Assembly: GCF_000300815.1 (NCBI RefSeq)
Contig: NZ_AMRX01000006.1
Location: 434,001-498,000, forward strand
From: Gayadomonas joobiniege G7
GTDB lineage: Bacteria; Pseudomonadota; Gammaproteobacteria; Enterobacterales; Alteromonadaceae
Direction of reading: 5' to 3'
Length of the DNA: 64,000 bases
Below, one piece after another: positions 1 through 8,921 of the stretch. The first letter of the stretch is position 1. Each line of letters starts with the position of its first letter. Position numbers and translations under genes: made by a program. The notes beneath the pieces were generated by a model. It was not told the DNA's origin. It did no database searches and saw only the letters and a list, made by a program, of their open reading frames with translations.

Positions 1-671
1 GCAAAATTACACTAACAGAGCAAATGGGTTACCGTTTAATTAACTCTAAATTTCCTCCAATCGCCATTTTTGATGATGTCGCTAACGCCGATGAATTTGA
101 GCTTTTATATCAACTACAAGAGTTAACCAACCCAAGATTAAGCGATCAGGTCGGCAATGTTTCACTGTTAGATAAAAGCGAATATCCTTTTGGCATTCAC
201 GGCTGCTCGTACGCAGTGGCGCCTTTTACTCATATAAATCCGGCCGGTAGCCGTTTTATGTCGGGCGAGCGGGGCATGCTTTATATTGCCGACAGCATAA
301 AAGCAGCAATTGCAGAATCCATTTATCATCAAGAAAACTATTTTAAAAAGGTTAATTTGCACTACGACCGCATCGTTATGCGGGGTCTGTTATGTGTTTT
401 TGGCGGTGAGATGGCGGATATTACCCATCTTGCAAACACAGATCCTATTTACGACCCAAACGACTATACTCAGGCAAGAACTTTTGCCGCACCGTTAAAA
501 CAAACAGTATCAGGCATTCAATATAACTCGGTTAGGCGGCAGGGAAGTATGTGTTGGGGATTATTTACGCCAAAATATGTTAAATCGATTAAACAAAACC
601 GTCATTACGAATTTATTTTTGAACAAAATAAAATGGCACAGGTGAATCAGTTGACCCAGGTTGATTTTTAA
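1..671 (+). CDS. RES-domain protein (NAD-degrading toxin family), 5' end outside the window
   Basis: The protein carries the RES-domain signature: NPAGSRF followed by a Leu-Tyr-Ile-Ala-Asp segment and AESIYHQ, then a C-terminal YNSVRRQGSMCWGLF stretch. RES proteins are toxins that degrade NAD+ and are normally paired with an upstream Xre/MbcA-type antitoxin. An ATG lies at 24, but the frame is open back to base 3 (reading KITLTEQ before it), so the true start may lie upstream; the partner gene would also be there. The stop codon is followed at once by the 3' half of a type-A REP. The family call is secure; toxicity and the antitoxin partner are inferred from the family. Confidence 0.8.
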   Translation, partial: KITLTEQMGYRLINSKFPPIAIFDDVANADEFELLYQLQELTNPRLSDQVGNVSLLDKSEYPFGIHGCSYAVAPFTHINPAGSRFMSGERGMLYIADSIKAAIAESIYHQENYFKKVNLHYDRIVMRGLLCVFGGEMADITHLANTDPIYDPNDYTQARTFAAPLKQTVSGIQYNSVRRQGSMCWGLFTPKYVKSIKQNRHYEFIFEQNKMAQVNQLTQVDF

Positions 672-1033
672 GCAGCCGACAACAGGCAAACACCATCATT
701 GTTTGTGGGATTTGCGCAAAATTAAACACCGGCGTTGTTTGCAGAATTGTCGCCAACACCTTTGGTGGTGGCGGGTTGTTGGAAACGCCGTTGGCGGTTC
801 CAACCTACGAAAATTTCAACAACGAGATATAAGGTCGGCTCCATCAATTGTAGGTCGGCTCCGCCGAAGGCGCAGCCGACAATATGCAAACACCACCATT
901 TTTTGTGGGATTTGCGCAAAATTAATCACCGCAATTGTTTGCAGAATTGTCGCCAACACCTTTGGTGGTGGCGACCTACACCAGTTAGCAGTCGACAATA
1001 TGTAACCACCACCAGTGTTTGCGGGACATAGGG
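670..1033. repeat. REP palindrome cluster
   Basis: This gene-free stretch holds a half REP (AGCCGACAA) touching the upstream stop, a B-C chimeric hairpin at 747-808 (minus orientation), a half type-A repeat near 832-849, a full type-A REP at 850-883 (GTAGGTCGGCTCCGCC and its complement) and a type-B REP at 947-979. The linkers between them (TTTGTGGGATTTGCGCAAAATTA) also repeat. No coding potential is credible here; open frames across it are repeat-derived. Confidence 0.85.
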
Positions 1034-4000
1034 TTAGTTAAACTTGTAATTTACCCCGACAGTATATATACGATCAGAATAACTTGAGCGGTCGGTTATT
1101 TGCTGATCTATTCGGTAGTGGTGTAATTTGGTTTTAGTTAAGTTATTAATACTAAAATCAAACTTTAGCTTTTTATTGACTTTGTAATTTGCTGAAAAGT
1201 CGGCCCGAGTCGATGAATCAGAATACAAGGGGTTATTTGCTTCGCCACTTTTGTAATAACTGCTGCGATAGTTTGCTGCCAAGCGAGCGTTAAACTTTCC
1301 TTTGTCGTAAAACACCGAAAAATTGCCCGAGTGTTTAGACATATTTTCAATTGGCAAAATAGAGGTACGATCCTGCAAATCAAAAGCGTCTAACTCACCG
1401 GCAGCGACTAAGGCATCCAGCGCATCACGTTGAGCTTCAAATCCGCCTGCACTAATGCCAAGGGCCGCTAAGTCGAGTGGTACTTCGGTGACCTTATCAA
1501 TAAATACAGGATCAGGTTTGGTGCCATCACTGTACGTATAGTTTGCCGAAAAACCAAAACCATTCCAAAAGTCGGGTAAAAAATCAAGCCACTGAGTGTA
1601 ACCAATTTCTATACCCTGGCGAACAGAGCCTTGGCCATTAAAAGCAGTACGCACACTCCATAACTCGTAACCAGGTTGTGACGAGATGTCCTGACCGACC
1701 AATATATCTTGGCCACTTGCACCACCATTACCTTCAACACCCACCAAATTTGTTCCAGGCTCTGCCGGTACGGCTAATATGCCTTTACGGGTCACTAAAT
1801 CGGCTTCAACTTTGCGATGAAAAAACGCTAAGCTCACCATATTGCCTTTACCCCAATAACGTTCAAAACTTATATCCATGTTGGTAGAGGTTTGTGCCAC
1901 CAGATTTATGTTACCTATATTTGTCCAGCCATTACGAATACCAGGGCAGGTATCAACAATACCTGAATACAAACCGTTACTTAGCGCGTAGTCTTGTGCC
2001 AACTGTTTAAGCTGCTCTTCCTGACTTAACACCGAGTTCGGGTAGTTTTCGGTGTTTAACCCAATACCAAAATTCGGGTCGAGTCGGTCATAAACAGAAC
2101 AGCCGTTATAATTGTTAAGTTGCGCAACTGGCAGTAGCTTATCTAATGCGGGTCTAACCATTACTTTTGCAGCGGCAAATCTAACTAAACCGTATTCGTC
2201 ATGGGCAAAAGCTATGTTCATGCTAGGTAAAATATTGTTGTAATCATTTGACGATACCAGAGCTTGCGGATTACCCGCATCATCAACCGAGGTATAAGTT
2301 TCTGCTTTAACTTTGGTGTTAACCGCCCGCACGCCAAAATTACCACGATAGGTAATATTTGATGTTAAATCACCGTCAATATTCGTCATTGCATACAGCG
2401 CACTGGTATCTTCGGTTAAAACATAGTTTTCTCCAGGGCTTTCTGAATAGCCACCGAGTTCGTTAAAACCCGACAGTTCATTCCATAGTTCTCTGTTGTC
2501 TTTAAATACCGCTAAGTCAATTGCACTAAATGAGGGGACAGATCCTGCTTCGCTATAAAAACCATCATGCGTTTTAATTAAATCTGGATACAGGTTTGCA
2601 AATTCAACACCCGACATAGGTTTTTCACAGTTATAATCTGTTAGCTCATTGTAGCTGTTAGTGGCGGCACCATTTGCCCCCCAATTCCAGTTACCGGCAC
2701 AACTAAATCTAAAACGGGTTGTATTTTCCATTTCGTCTTGGGCTAAACGGGCACCAAACTTTAATGTGGTAAAAATGCCTTGATCTAGATCGTACGTAAA
2801 ATCAATTTTAGCAGCCGAAGACACAGGGCTTCGTTTCCAGCCGTCATTGGCAAAACTATTTACCCGCCAGTATCTCATATCGTTTGGATCCATTGAGCTG
2901 GTATCCAAAGACAGACCTATGGTTCTTGGATCGCTGAGATCTACAGTTAAGTCAGATCCAGTTTGGCGAATCGCTGTCGCCTGATCCGTGCCCATAATAC
3001 TAGGATCATCAATTCGTAAACGTTGATCTTGTTGATTGATAGGGTTGCCGTAATAAGCATTTAAACGAGCCACAACATAATGTCTTTCGTGATCAGATCG
3101 AGAGTGTGCTGCTTCGGCTTCTATTCCAAGGCGTTCAAAATTCCATTCGCCTTTTAAAGCAAAAGTGGTTTGAGTCGTTTCACTCGGAAACGCCTGAGCA
3201 TTTACATTGTTCACATTACCCGTAGCCGTTGTGTAATAGGTGGCTGGGATCACTGTGTCAACAAAGCGGCCCATATTGTCGGTGCGAACAATCTCGCTAC
3301 CGGTTTCAACATTGGTAAAACCGTATAGTTTGCCATCATCATTTAATTCACTTGCCGGAAGTATCCAGTTAGTATTTGAATTTAATACCATAATATCGCT
3401 ATACGACATGGTTTCAGTTTTGTTATGCACCAAATCAAAAGTATACGAAGCGTTATCAGTGGGTTTCCACTGAACCGTGGCCGCTAAGGCGGTTTTGGTG
3501 TTTTGAGTATTGTTGTCAATAAGCCCAAACCAATTTGGACGAAATACAGTCAGATCACCTTCACCACACAGGTTTTGTTGTAAAATGGTTCGGCCGCTTG
3601 CGTCCAACGTATACATAGGGCAAACATTTGTCCAACTGTCCGTACGAACGATATCGCCACCGTTATGATTATCGTTATAAGTTAAATTAAGCAAAGCACC
3701 AAAAGATCCTGCTTGGGTATCACGCCAAGACTTGCTGCCAACAATATTAATATTTGGAAATATTTCATCGGCTTCGTCAGCGTATTTTGCTTTTGCAGTC
3801 ACGTTTAAAAAGTCATTTTTTACACTTAGCGGGCGTTTAGTTTTTAAGTTGATTGTGGCGCCCAGTGATCCTTCTGTTAAATCAGCAGTCGGTGACTTTA
3901 TGACTTCCAGTGAATCGATAAGCTCCGATGGAAAATCCGATAAGTTAACATCTCGTGACGGGTTAGAGCCTTCACCGCCGGCAACACTGCGACCATTGAG

Positions 4001-4399
4001 TTCGATGCGGTTTTGAGCAACCCCTCGTACCTGAAATTGGCCAGCACTACCATTGTCGCCAAATATAACCTGAACACCAGTTACCCTTTGCAGAGATTCG
4101 ACAACGTTTTCGTCGGGAAACGCGCCTACATCTTCGGCTGTGATCACATCAATCACATTATTTGCAGTACGCTTTAGTTCAGTGGCTTTTAATAAACTCG
4201 ATCTAAGACCGGTCACTTCGATTGTTTCTACGTCCTGCGTTTGAGTTTTAGTATCAGCTTGTTTGTTAACAGAGGCTTCAACAGCAACTTTATTTTGCTG
4301 GACTTGAGTTTGTTCAGTTTCTTGCGCATAAGCAGAATTAATTGCGGCAAGGACAGAAACGGCCAACAAAGTTGGTTTGATATTCATTGACGTTTGCAT
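1034..4399 (-). CDS. TonB-dependent receptor (TIGR01782-like)
   Basis: This is an outer-membrane active transporter of 1121 residues. A Sec signal peptide (about residues 1-25, ending SAYAQ) is followed by a Gln/Thr-rich linker and a plug domain from about residue 55 (VTGLRSSL, NVVESLQRVTGVQV, QFQVRGV). The rest is a long barrel ending in the typical C-terminal aromatic strand TVGVNYKFN. The start at 4399 is preceded by AGGAG at good spacing; a second ATG four codons in is possible. Its length and motifs fit the large Xanthomonas/Caulobacter-type receptors, often used for carbohydrates. No substrate-indicating neighbour is present, so the ligand is unknown. Confidence 0.93.
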   Translation of the reverse strand: MQTSMNIKPTLLAVSVLAAINSAYAQETEQTQVQQNKVAVEASVNKQADTKTQTQDVETIEVTGLRSSLLKATELKRTANNVIDVITAEDVGAFPDENVVESLQRVTGVQVIFGDNGSAGQFQVRGVAQNRIELNGRSVAGGEGSNPSRDVNLSDFPSELIDSLEVIKSPTADLTEGSLGATINLKTKRPLSVKNDFLNVTAKAKYADEADEIFPNINIVGSKSWRDTQAGSFGALLNLTYNDNHNGGDIVRTDSWTNVCPMYTLDASGRTILQQNLCGEGDLTVFRPNWFGLIDNNTQNTKTALAATVQWKPTDNASYTFDLVHNKTETMSYSDIMVLNSNTNWILPASELNDDGKLYGFTNVETGSEIVRTDNMGRFVDTVIPATYYTTATGNVNNVNAQAFPSETTQTTFALKGEWNFERLGIEAEAAHSRSDHERHYVVARLNAYYGNPINQQDQRLRIDDPSIMGTDQATAIRQTGSDLTVDLSDPRTIGLSLDTSSMDPNDMRYWRVNSFANDGWKRSPVSSAAKIDFTYDLDQGIFTTLKFGARLAQDEMENTTRFRFSCAGNWNWGANGAATNSYNELTDYNCEKPMSGVEFANLYPDLIKTHDGFYSEAGSVPSFSAIDLAVFKDNRELWNELSGFNELGGYSESPGENYVLTEDTSALYAMTNIDGDLTSNITYRGNFGVRAVNTKVKAETYTSVDDAGNPQALVSSNDYNNILPSMNIAFAHDEYGLVRFAAAKVMVRPALDKLLPVAQLNNYNGCSVYDRLDPNFGIGLNTENYPNSVLSQEEQLKQLAQDYALSNGLYSGIVDTCPGIRNGWTNIGNINLVAQTSTNMDISFERYWGKGNMVSLAFFHRKVEADLVTRKGILAVPAEPGTNLVGVEGNGGASGQDILVGQDISSQPGYELWSVRTAFNGQGSVRQGIEIGYTQWLDFLPDFWNGFGFSANYTYSDGTKPDPVFIDKVTEVPLDLAALGISAGGFEAQRDALDALVAAGELDAFDLQDRTSILPIENMSKHSGNFSVFYDKGKFNARLAANYRSSYYKSGEANNPLYSDSSTRADFSANYKVNKKLKFDFSINNLTKTKLHHYRIDQQITDRSSYSDRIYTVGVNYKFN

Positions 4400-4529
4400 T
4401 TATTGCTCCTAAAAGTTTTGCTATTAACAAAACTGGCAGATAGTTATATGTATGTAACGAATTGTTACCATCAATAAACATTTGAAAATGAAAAAACCAT
4501 CCGAATATTTTATTTTTTTTAAATTATTT

Positions 4530-4638
4530 TTGTATGTCGGCTCCACCAATTTTACGGCTCCACCAATTTTACGGCTCCACCAATTGTATGTCGGCTCCAC
4601 CAATTGTAGGTCGGCTCCGCCGAAGGCGCAGCCGACAA
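4530..4638 (+). repeat. Tandem 5'-half REPs followed by a complete type-A REP
   Basis: Four copies of a roughly 17-23 bp unit built on TCGGCTCCACCAATT (5' half only, with GTATG or TTTAC in front) lead into one complete palindrome at 4606-4638. The partial units lack the 3' arm and cannot form the hairpin by themselves. Confidence 0.8.
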
Positions 4639-4783
4639 TATGCAAACACCGCGATTGTTTTTGGGATTTTCGCAAAACCAGACATCGCCGCTGTTTGCAG
4701 GATTGTCGCCAACACCTTTGGTGGTGGCGACATACGCGGGGCAAGGACTATGACGTGATGTCGGGGGGTACGAATGTCGAAAA

Positions 4784-4892
4784 GGTTGGCGTTGGATCGT
4801 TTGTGAGAAATGCGTCACCAGCAGGGAGGCTGGTGTCGAGCCTATAGGGAAATATTCACGGCGTCATTTCGAATAAATGTCCAACACCAACC
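4784..4892 (+). repeat. 109-bp structured intergenic element, copy 1
   Basis: It is bounded by a 13-bp imperfect inverted repeat (GGTTGGCGTTGGA / TCCAACACCAACC, one C-A mismatch) and contains an inner perfect 7-bp hairpin CACCAGC/GCTGGTG plus the conserved segment GAGCCTATAGGG. The same length and layout recur at 5098 and 18857. No function is known to me. Confidence 0.8.
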
Positions 4893-5097
4893 GAAATCGG
4901 GCGTCGGCGTTTTTTGAGGAAATCACCGACAGCGCGGCGCATGTCGCACCGATTTGCAATCACCGCGAATGTTTATGGGATTTTCGCAAAACCAGACACC
5001 GCCGCTGTTTGCAGGATTGTCTCCAACGCCTGCGGCGGTGGCGACCAACGCGGGGCAAGGACTATAACGTGATGTCGGGGGGTACGAATGTCGAAAA

Positions 5098-5206
5098 GGT
5101 TGGCGTTGGATCGTTTGTGAGAAATGCGTCACCAGCAGGGAGGCTGGTGTCGAGCCTATAGGGAAATATTCACGGCGTCATTTCGAATAAATGTCCAACA
5201 CCAACT
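5098..5206 (+). repeat. 109-bp structured intergenic element, copy 2
   Basis: This is the second copy, carried inside the 314-bp duplication. It has the same 109-bp length as copy 1. The last base of the right arm is T instead of C, which turns the terminal G-C pair into a G-T wobble and so still allows pairing. Confidence 0.8.
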
Positions 5207-5301
5207 GAAATCGGGCGTCGGCGTTTTTTGAGGAAATCACCAACAGCACGGCGCATGTTGCACCGATTTGCAATCACCGCGAATGTTTGCCAGATTGTCG
5301 C

Positions 5302-6486
5302 CTAAAATAAAAACTCAACATGGGCGGGTGGTAACGTAAATTGAATGCGGTTTTCCAGCAAACTATTGTCGTCAATCGAATAAACATCCAACCCCGGCGT
5401 TGCATCAGTATAAACCGATACCCATAAACGGCTTTGATTATCCAATGCAATATCGCTTAAACCCACAGCATCAGCACCATATTGACCAACCTCGGCAATA
5501 AATTCGCCCGTGCTCGGGTTAAATGTAAATAACGCCGACGTTGTCCAATCAGTCGAATCCGTTAACACATAACCCAGAGTGTCATTTACAATAATCACCT
5601 CTTTCAGCACACGGTCAACATCACCTAAAACATCAGCCGAACTCAGCGCAACTTCAACCGAATAATCGTTTAAATCAATTTTTTCTACCACGCTGTTATT
5701 AAAATCGGTTTCGCCCCAAGAACCAGAGGTCGTGACATACACAGCATCATCAAAATAAACAATAGAGTCACTTTGTGGGTTAGTGCCTTGCAGAGCAATG
5801 CCTTTTACCGCATCGTCGCTGCTAAAATTAGTTTCTACTTCAGTATCTGTTGTTGTATCAAACACAGCAACATACGCAGTTTGCGCTACCCAGTTGTTCA
5901 TGCGCTGCATAGTTACAAACAACTTGTCGCCGACTAAATGCGCGTCCGATGCATTTACATCACCGCTGGCCGTTGCATAAGCCGATAAATCTATGCTGCC
6001 AGTGATAAAATCATCGGCCGTAGCGGCACTCGGGTTAACAATTAAAATATTATCAACACCGTAGCGAATTAAATAAGCCTTGGTTTCGCTCACAACCACT
6101 AAATCGTATGGGTTACCCGAGCCTTCTTGACCATTTTCCTGAGTGCTATAAGTATATAAAGGCGTACTAATGGTGTCCGATGACGTATCAAATTTAGCTA
6201 TGGTATCTATATAATATTTACCTAATAAATATAAATCGTCTTCGTGAGCTCTAATACTATAGTCGGTGTCATCTACGGTTAAACCTAAACCCGATTCAAT
6301 TTGTGCGTATGTTTGAGCATCTAATAATACCGTTTGCTGGCCCGAAATATAATCACTTGCAACCGTATGAACCGCTACTTTGCTCGCTAATGGTTTATCC
6401 TCTACTGCGGGATCACTATCAGACGAACAAGCTGCCAGTATAACCGACGCAGCGATTAAGCTGCTGGTAAAAATTTGTTGTTTCAT
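5302..6486 (-). CDS. Beta-propeller-like lipoprotein in the btuB operon
   Basis: This is a 394-residue lipoprotein: the signal peptide ends in the lipobox LAAC (Cys20), followed by a Ser/Asp-rich tether. The body reads as repeated short beta segments (AYLIRYGVDNILIVNP, KLFVTMQRMNNW, VYVTTSGSWGET, RLWVSVYTDA), consistent with a YncE/YVTN-like propeller. Its ATG overlaps the btuB stop by one base (TAATG), so it is translationally coupled to btuB and lies downstream of the cobalamin riboswitch. In Bacteroides the surface propeller lipoprotein BtuG captures B12 for BtuB; an analogous role here is inferred from fold appearance and operon only. The stop codon TAG runs directly into a REP-B remnant. 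Confidence 0.72.
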   Translation of the reverse strand: MKQQIFTSSLIAASVILAACSSDSDPAVEDKPLASKVAVHTVASDYISGQQTVLLDAQTYAQIESGLGLTVDDTDYSIRAHEDDLYLLGKYYIDTIAKFDTSSDTISTPLYTYSTQENGQEGSGNPYDLVVVSETKAYLIRYGVDNILIVNPSAATADDFITGSIDLSAYATASGDVNASDAHLVGDKLFVTMQRMNNWVAQTAYVAVFDTTTDTEVETNFSSDDAVKGIALQGTNPQSDSIVYFDDAVYVTTSGSWGETDFNNSVVEKIDLNDYSVEVALSSADVLGDVDRVLKEVIIVNDTLGYVLTDSTDWTTSALFTFNPSTGEFIAEVGQYGADAVGLSDIALDNQSRLWVSVYTDATPGLDVYSIDDNSLLENRIQFTLPPAHVEFLF

Positions 6487-8480
6487 TATTGGGTGTCCTC
6501 GTATGTTATTGTTAATTTAAAAGAGCGTCCGACCGCAGCGCGATTGGCTAAATCCTGGTAATGCTGATTAAAAATATTAAGTGCCTGCAACGCAAAACTA
6601 AAAGCGCCATGCTCAAAACGTGCCGAAAAATCTGCCACAGTGCGTTTAGCTGGGCCTTCAGGACCCACTAAATTGGCTCGAGAAAAATACAACTTATTAT
6701 CGTGCGATACAGAAGCGGTAAACTTTAAATGCTGCATTGGCTGATACGCTAATTCGGTAAAATATTGCTGGTGATAAATGCCCGGTAGATACTTACCATC
6801 AAACGGGCCACCTTGTGTCTTGGAATCGAGCCAGCTTGCATTCGCTGACCAAATCCAGTGTTTGTTAAATTGATAACGGCTGCCAAACTCCAAACCATAC
6901 ACATCGGCATCACCTATGTTTAAATAGGTGCCAATACCGCTCGAATTAAAAATGGCCGTAATAGAATTTTCCAGCGCACGCTGGTACAAAGTTGAATTAA
7001 ACTGCCAGGCACCCGGCGCAATAAAATAACTGAGTGATAAAGTTTTAGACTGCTCGGCTGCCAGTTCGGCATTCCCTTTTAATAAGCCTCGGTTTCCATA
7101 ACGTTCAAACATACTGGGTGTGCGCACACCATCGGCGTAATTTAAACTAATTTGACTGCCGGAGCCTGGCTCTAATAAATAGCTTAAACCCGCATCAAAA
7201 GTAAAATAAGTCTCACGACTATTGGCCGTTTTTACCTCAAAATTAGGACGAAGCGTTTGGCGCACACGGTTTTCATCTAAACTGATTAACTCATTCACTA
7301 ATAAATGGCCACCCCACGGTGAATTTAATTGCTGAGGCCAGTCATAACGAACACCAAAATTAAATTGTTTTTGCACGGCAATCACATCACAGGCGTTAAT
7401 GCCCGTACATTCATCACCTTGTTTATTTGCAAACGAATCGCTTATAAAACGGCTATTGCTTAATTTTAAATAAGGACTTAACTCCACCGCCGGCAGTTTA
7501 AACAAAGCACTTACGTTAACTGCCTGATCGTCGGTTTGATAATCGCTGCGTTCGTTTTTATCGCGCTCTGAACGGTCAAAATACCGTTCGTTTTTATTTT
7601 GTCCATACGCTTCAAAATGAATGCTATGCAAAACATCCGATTGACTCAGCCACTGATCTTTAAAACTGATTCTATGGGACTGTGTAGATAAACGACTGTG
7701 GTTATACGGCGAGTTATTACGATAGCTCGGCAAACGTTTTAGCTCATCATTAAATTGATAACTGCTTTTAAAGCTATGTTGCTGCCAATTTACACTATGA
7801 TTTAAATATATATCACTGCGCCTAAAATCATTATTGCGTAAGTTTTCCATCCGCCCCTGATCCTGTGCATCGTCCAGCGGCGCATGCACAGGGTAGGGGT
7901 AATCATTATTCGCATCAAGATGAGAAAGTGAAGCCGTTAGCTGATGTTCAGCCCAGTTTTGACTGGTTAACAAGTTTGCTTGATAATAATCAAATGAGCC
8001 AAGCGACACACTTGCACGGCGCTGGTTTTTAACCGGATCATAAGTTGTTATTTTTATGACCCCACCTATCGGCGTAGCGCCATTTTCAACAGCCTGACTT
8101 TTGCTAATTTCAATGCTTTGAATTTGCTCAAGCGGCAGTTGGTTAATATCAAATCCACCCGATTGGCCATCATTGATTAACTGGCCATCAATATAAAACT
8201 GAACTTGTTTATGGGTACTACCACGCAGCGACACCGCCACCTGACTGCCAATCCCACCAGCCTGGCGAATTTGCAAGCCGAGCTCGCGTTTTAATACATC
8301 AGATAAACGAGTACCGTATTTTAAAAATTCGTCTCGTCCAATAAAATTATAATTTGCAGGATTTTTGTATGTTTGGCCATAAACCTGAATAACATCGTTA
8401 ATATCAGACTGTGCAAAAATGGCACACGGCAGCGCCGATACAAACAAAATAGGGAACAAACGCCGTTTAGAAGAATACAT
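6486..8480 (-). CDS. btuB: TonB-dependent vitamin B12 receptor (BtuB-like)
   Basis: This is an outer-membrane cobalamin transporter of 664 residues when started at the ATG at 8480, which is preceded by AAGGG; the longer TTG start at 8504 lacks support. It has a signal peptide ending AIFAQ, a TonB-box-like region (DVIQVYGQ), a plug domain with LSDVLKRELGLQIRQ, VAVSLRG and QVQFYIDGQ, and a barrel ending SFKLTITYEDTQ. The gene sits behind a clear cobalamin riboswitch and overlaps the start of a propeller lipoprotein, which fixes the substrate better than the protein sequence alone. The usual final aromatic residue of the barrel is absent: the protein ends in Gln. Confidence 0.9.
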   Translation of the reverse strand: MYSSKRRLFPILFVSALPCAIFAQSDINDVIQVYGQTYKNPANYNFIGRDEFLKYGTRLSDVLKRELGLQIRQAGGIGSQVAVSLRGSTHKQVQFYIDGQLINDGQSGGFDINQLPLEQIQSIEISKSQAVENGATPIGGVIKITTYDPVKNQRRASVSLGSFDYYQANLLTSQNWAEHQLTASLSHLDANNDYPYPVHAPLDDAQDQGRMENLRNNDFRRSDIYLNHSVNWQQHSFKSSYQFNDELKRLPSYRNNSPYNHSRLSTQSHRISFKDQWLSQSDVLHSIHFEAYGQNKNERYFDRSERDKNERSDYQTDDQAVNVSALFKLPAVELSPYLKLSNSRFISDSFANKQGDECTGINACDVIAVQKQFNFGVRYDWPQQLNSPWGGHLLVNELISLDENRVRQTLRPNFEVKTANSRETYFTFDAGLSYLLEPGSGSQISLNYADGVRTPSMFERYGNRGLLKGNAELAAEQSKTLSLSYFIAPGAWQFNSTLYQRALENSITAIFNSSGIGTYLNIGDADVYGLEFGSRYQFNKHWIWSANASWLDSKTQGGPFDGKYLPGIYHQQYFTELAYQPMQHLKFTASVSHDNKLYFSRANLVGPEGPAKRTVADFSARFEHGAFSFALQALNIFNQHYQDLANRAAVGRSFKLTITYEDTQ

Positions 8481-8587
8481 AAAAACCCTTGAATAACAGG
8501 GCAATAAGCAGTTAGCCGAAAACAGGCAGCAATAAAGACAGGTTTACAGCCAACACAAATCGCCCACCGCAAATTGGTTGAACAGAA

Positions 8588-8740
8588 AAAGGCCGGTATC
8601 CGGGCTATAGATGATAACCGGTTTGAGTCTTCCCATGTAACCACAGTGACATATTCAAACCGCATCGTTAACCGTTGCGGGGGCAGCGTTGGATTAATAC
8701 CAAACTTCCCGTTTACCCTGCTAGGCAGGCACCTTATTCA
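8588..8740 (-). promoter_or_regulatory. Cobalamin riboswitch controlling btuB
   Basis: Read on the minus strand, the conserved elements come in the right order: GGTGCC at 8733-8728, GGGAAG, the hallmark CTGCCCCCGCAAC at 8686-8674, then GGGAAGAC, and the B12 box AGCCCGGATACCGGCC at 8606-8591. The downstream leader runs about 110 nt to the btuB start. No clear intrinsic terminator is visible between them, so control may be by hiding the ribosome-binding site. The element predicts repression of the btuB-propeller operon when cobalamin is plentiful. Confidence 0.93.
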
Positions 8741-8921
8741 GATGCGCGAAAAGATATAGGTTTTAGATAAAAAAATCAAGCGGCACCACCAAACACCGCG
8801 GCAGCATATTGCACTGTTCCGCAAAAATAATTAAATAAATTAAGGTTATAGTTAACAGAAACGAATATATGGTCGATAATAAAAGTACGCGGTCATTAAT
8901 CCAGAAGTATCGAGTTGTAGA

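Larger units (their letters stand above)
4650..5277 (+). repeat. 314-bp tandem duplication with REP-B and 109-bp element in each copy
   Basis: Bases 4650-4963 and 4964-5277 are near-identical copies with a constant offset of 314. Each contains a type-B hairpin (4703-4735; 5017-5047), the linker GCGGGGCAAGGACTAT and a 109-bp structured element. A third copy begins at 5278 and is cut off at 5301 by the end of the lipoprotein gene. In the hairpin the loop-proximal pairs change together (CACC/GGTG in copy 1, CGCC/GGCG in copy 2). Confidence 0.9.

Noticed and set aside
661-1031. Short ORFs between the RES gene and the TonB receptor
   Set aside because: They fall entirely in REP sequence and change frame with each hairpin.
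3732-4016. 94-codon antisense ORF in the TonB receptor
   Set aside because: Shadow of the receptor gene; no ribosome site and composition mirrors the coding strand.
4424-5161. ORFs of 69-121 codons in the 314-bp duplication
   Set aside because: The same peptide appears in both copies only because the DNA is duplicated; no start signals and high repeat content.
8321-8665. 114-codon ORF upstream of btuB
   Set aside because: It lies across the cobalamin riboswitch and the btuB signal-peptide region on the same strand in another frame.
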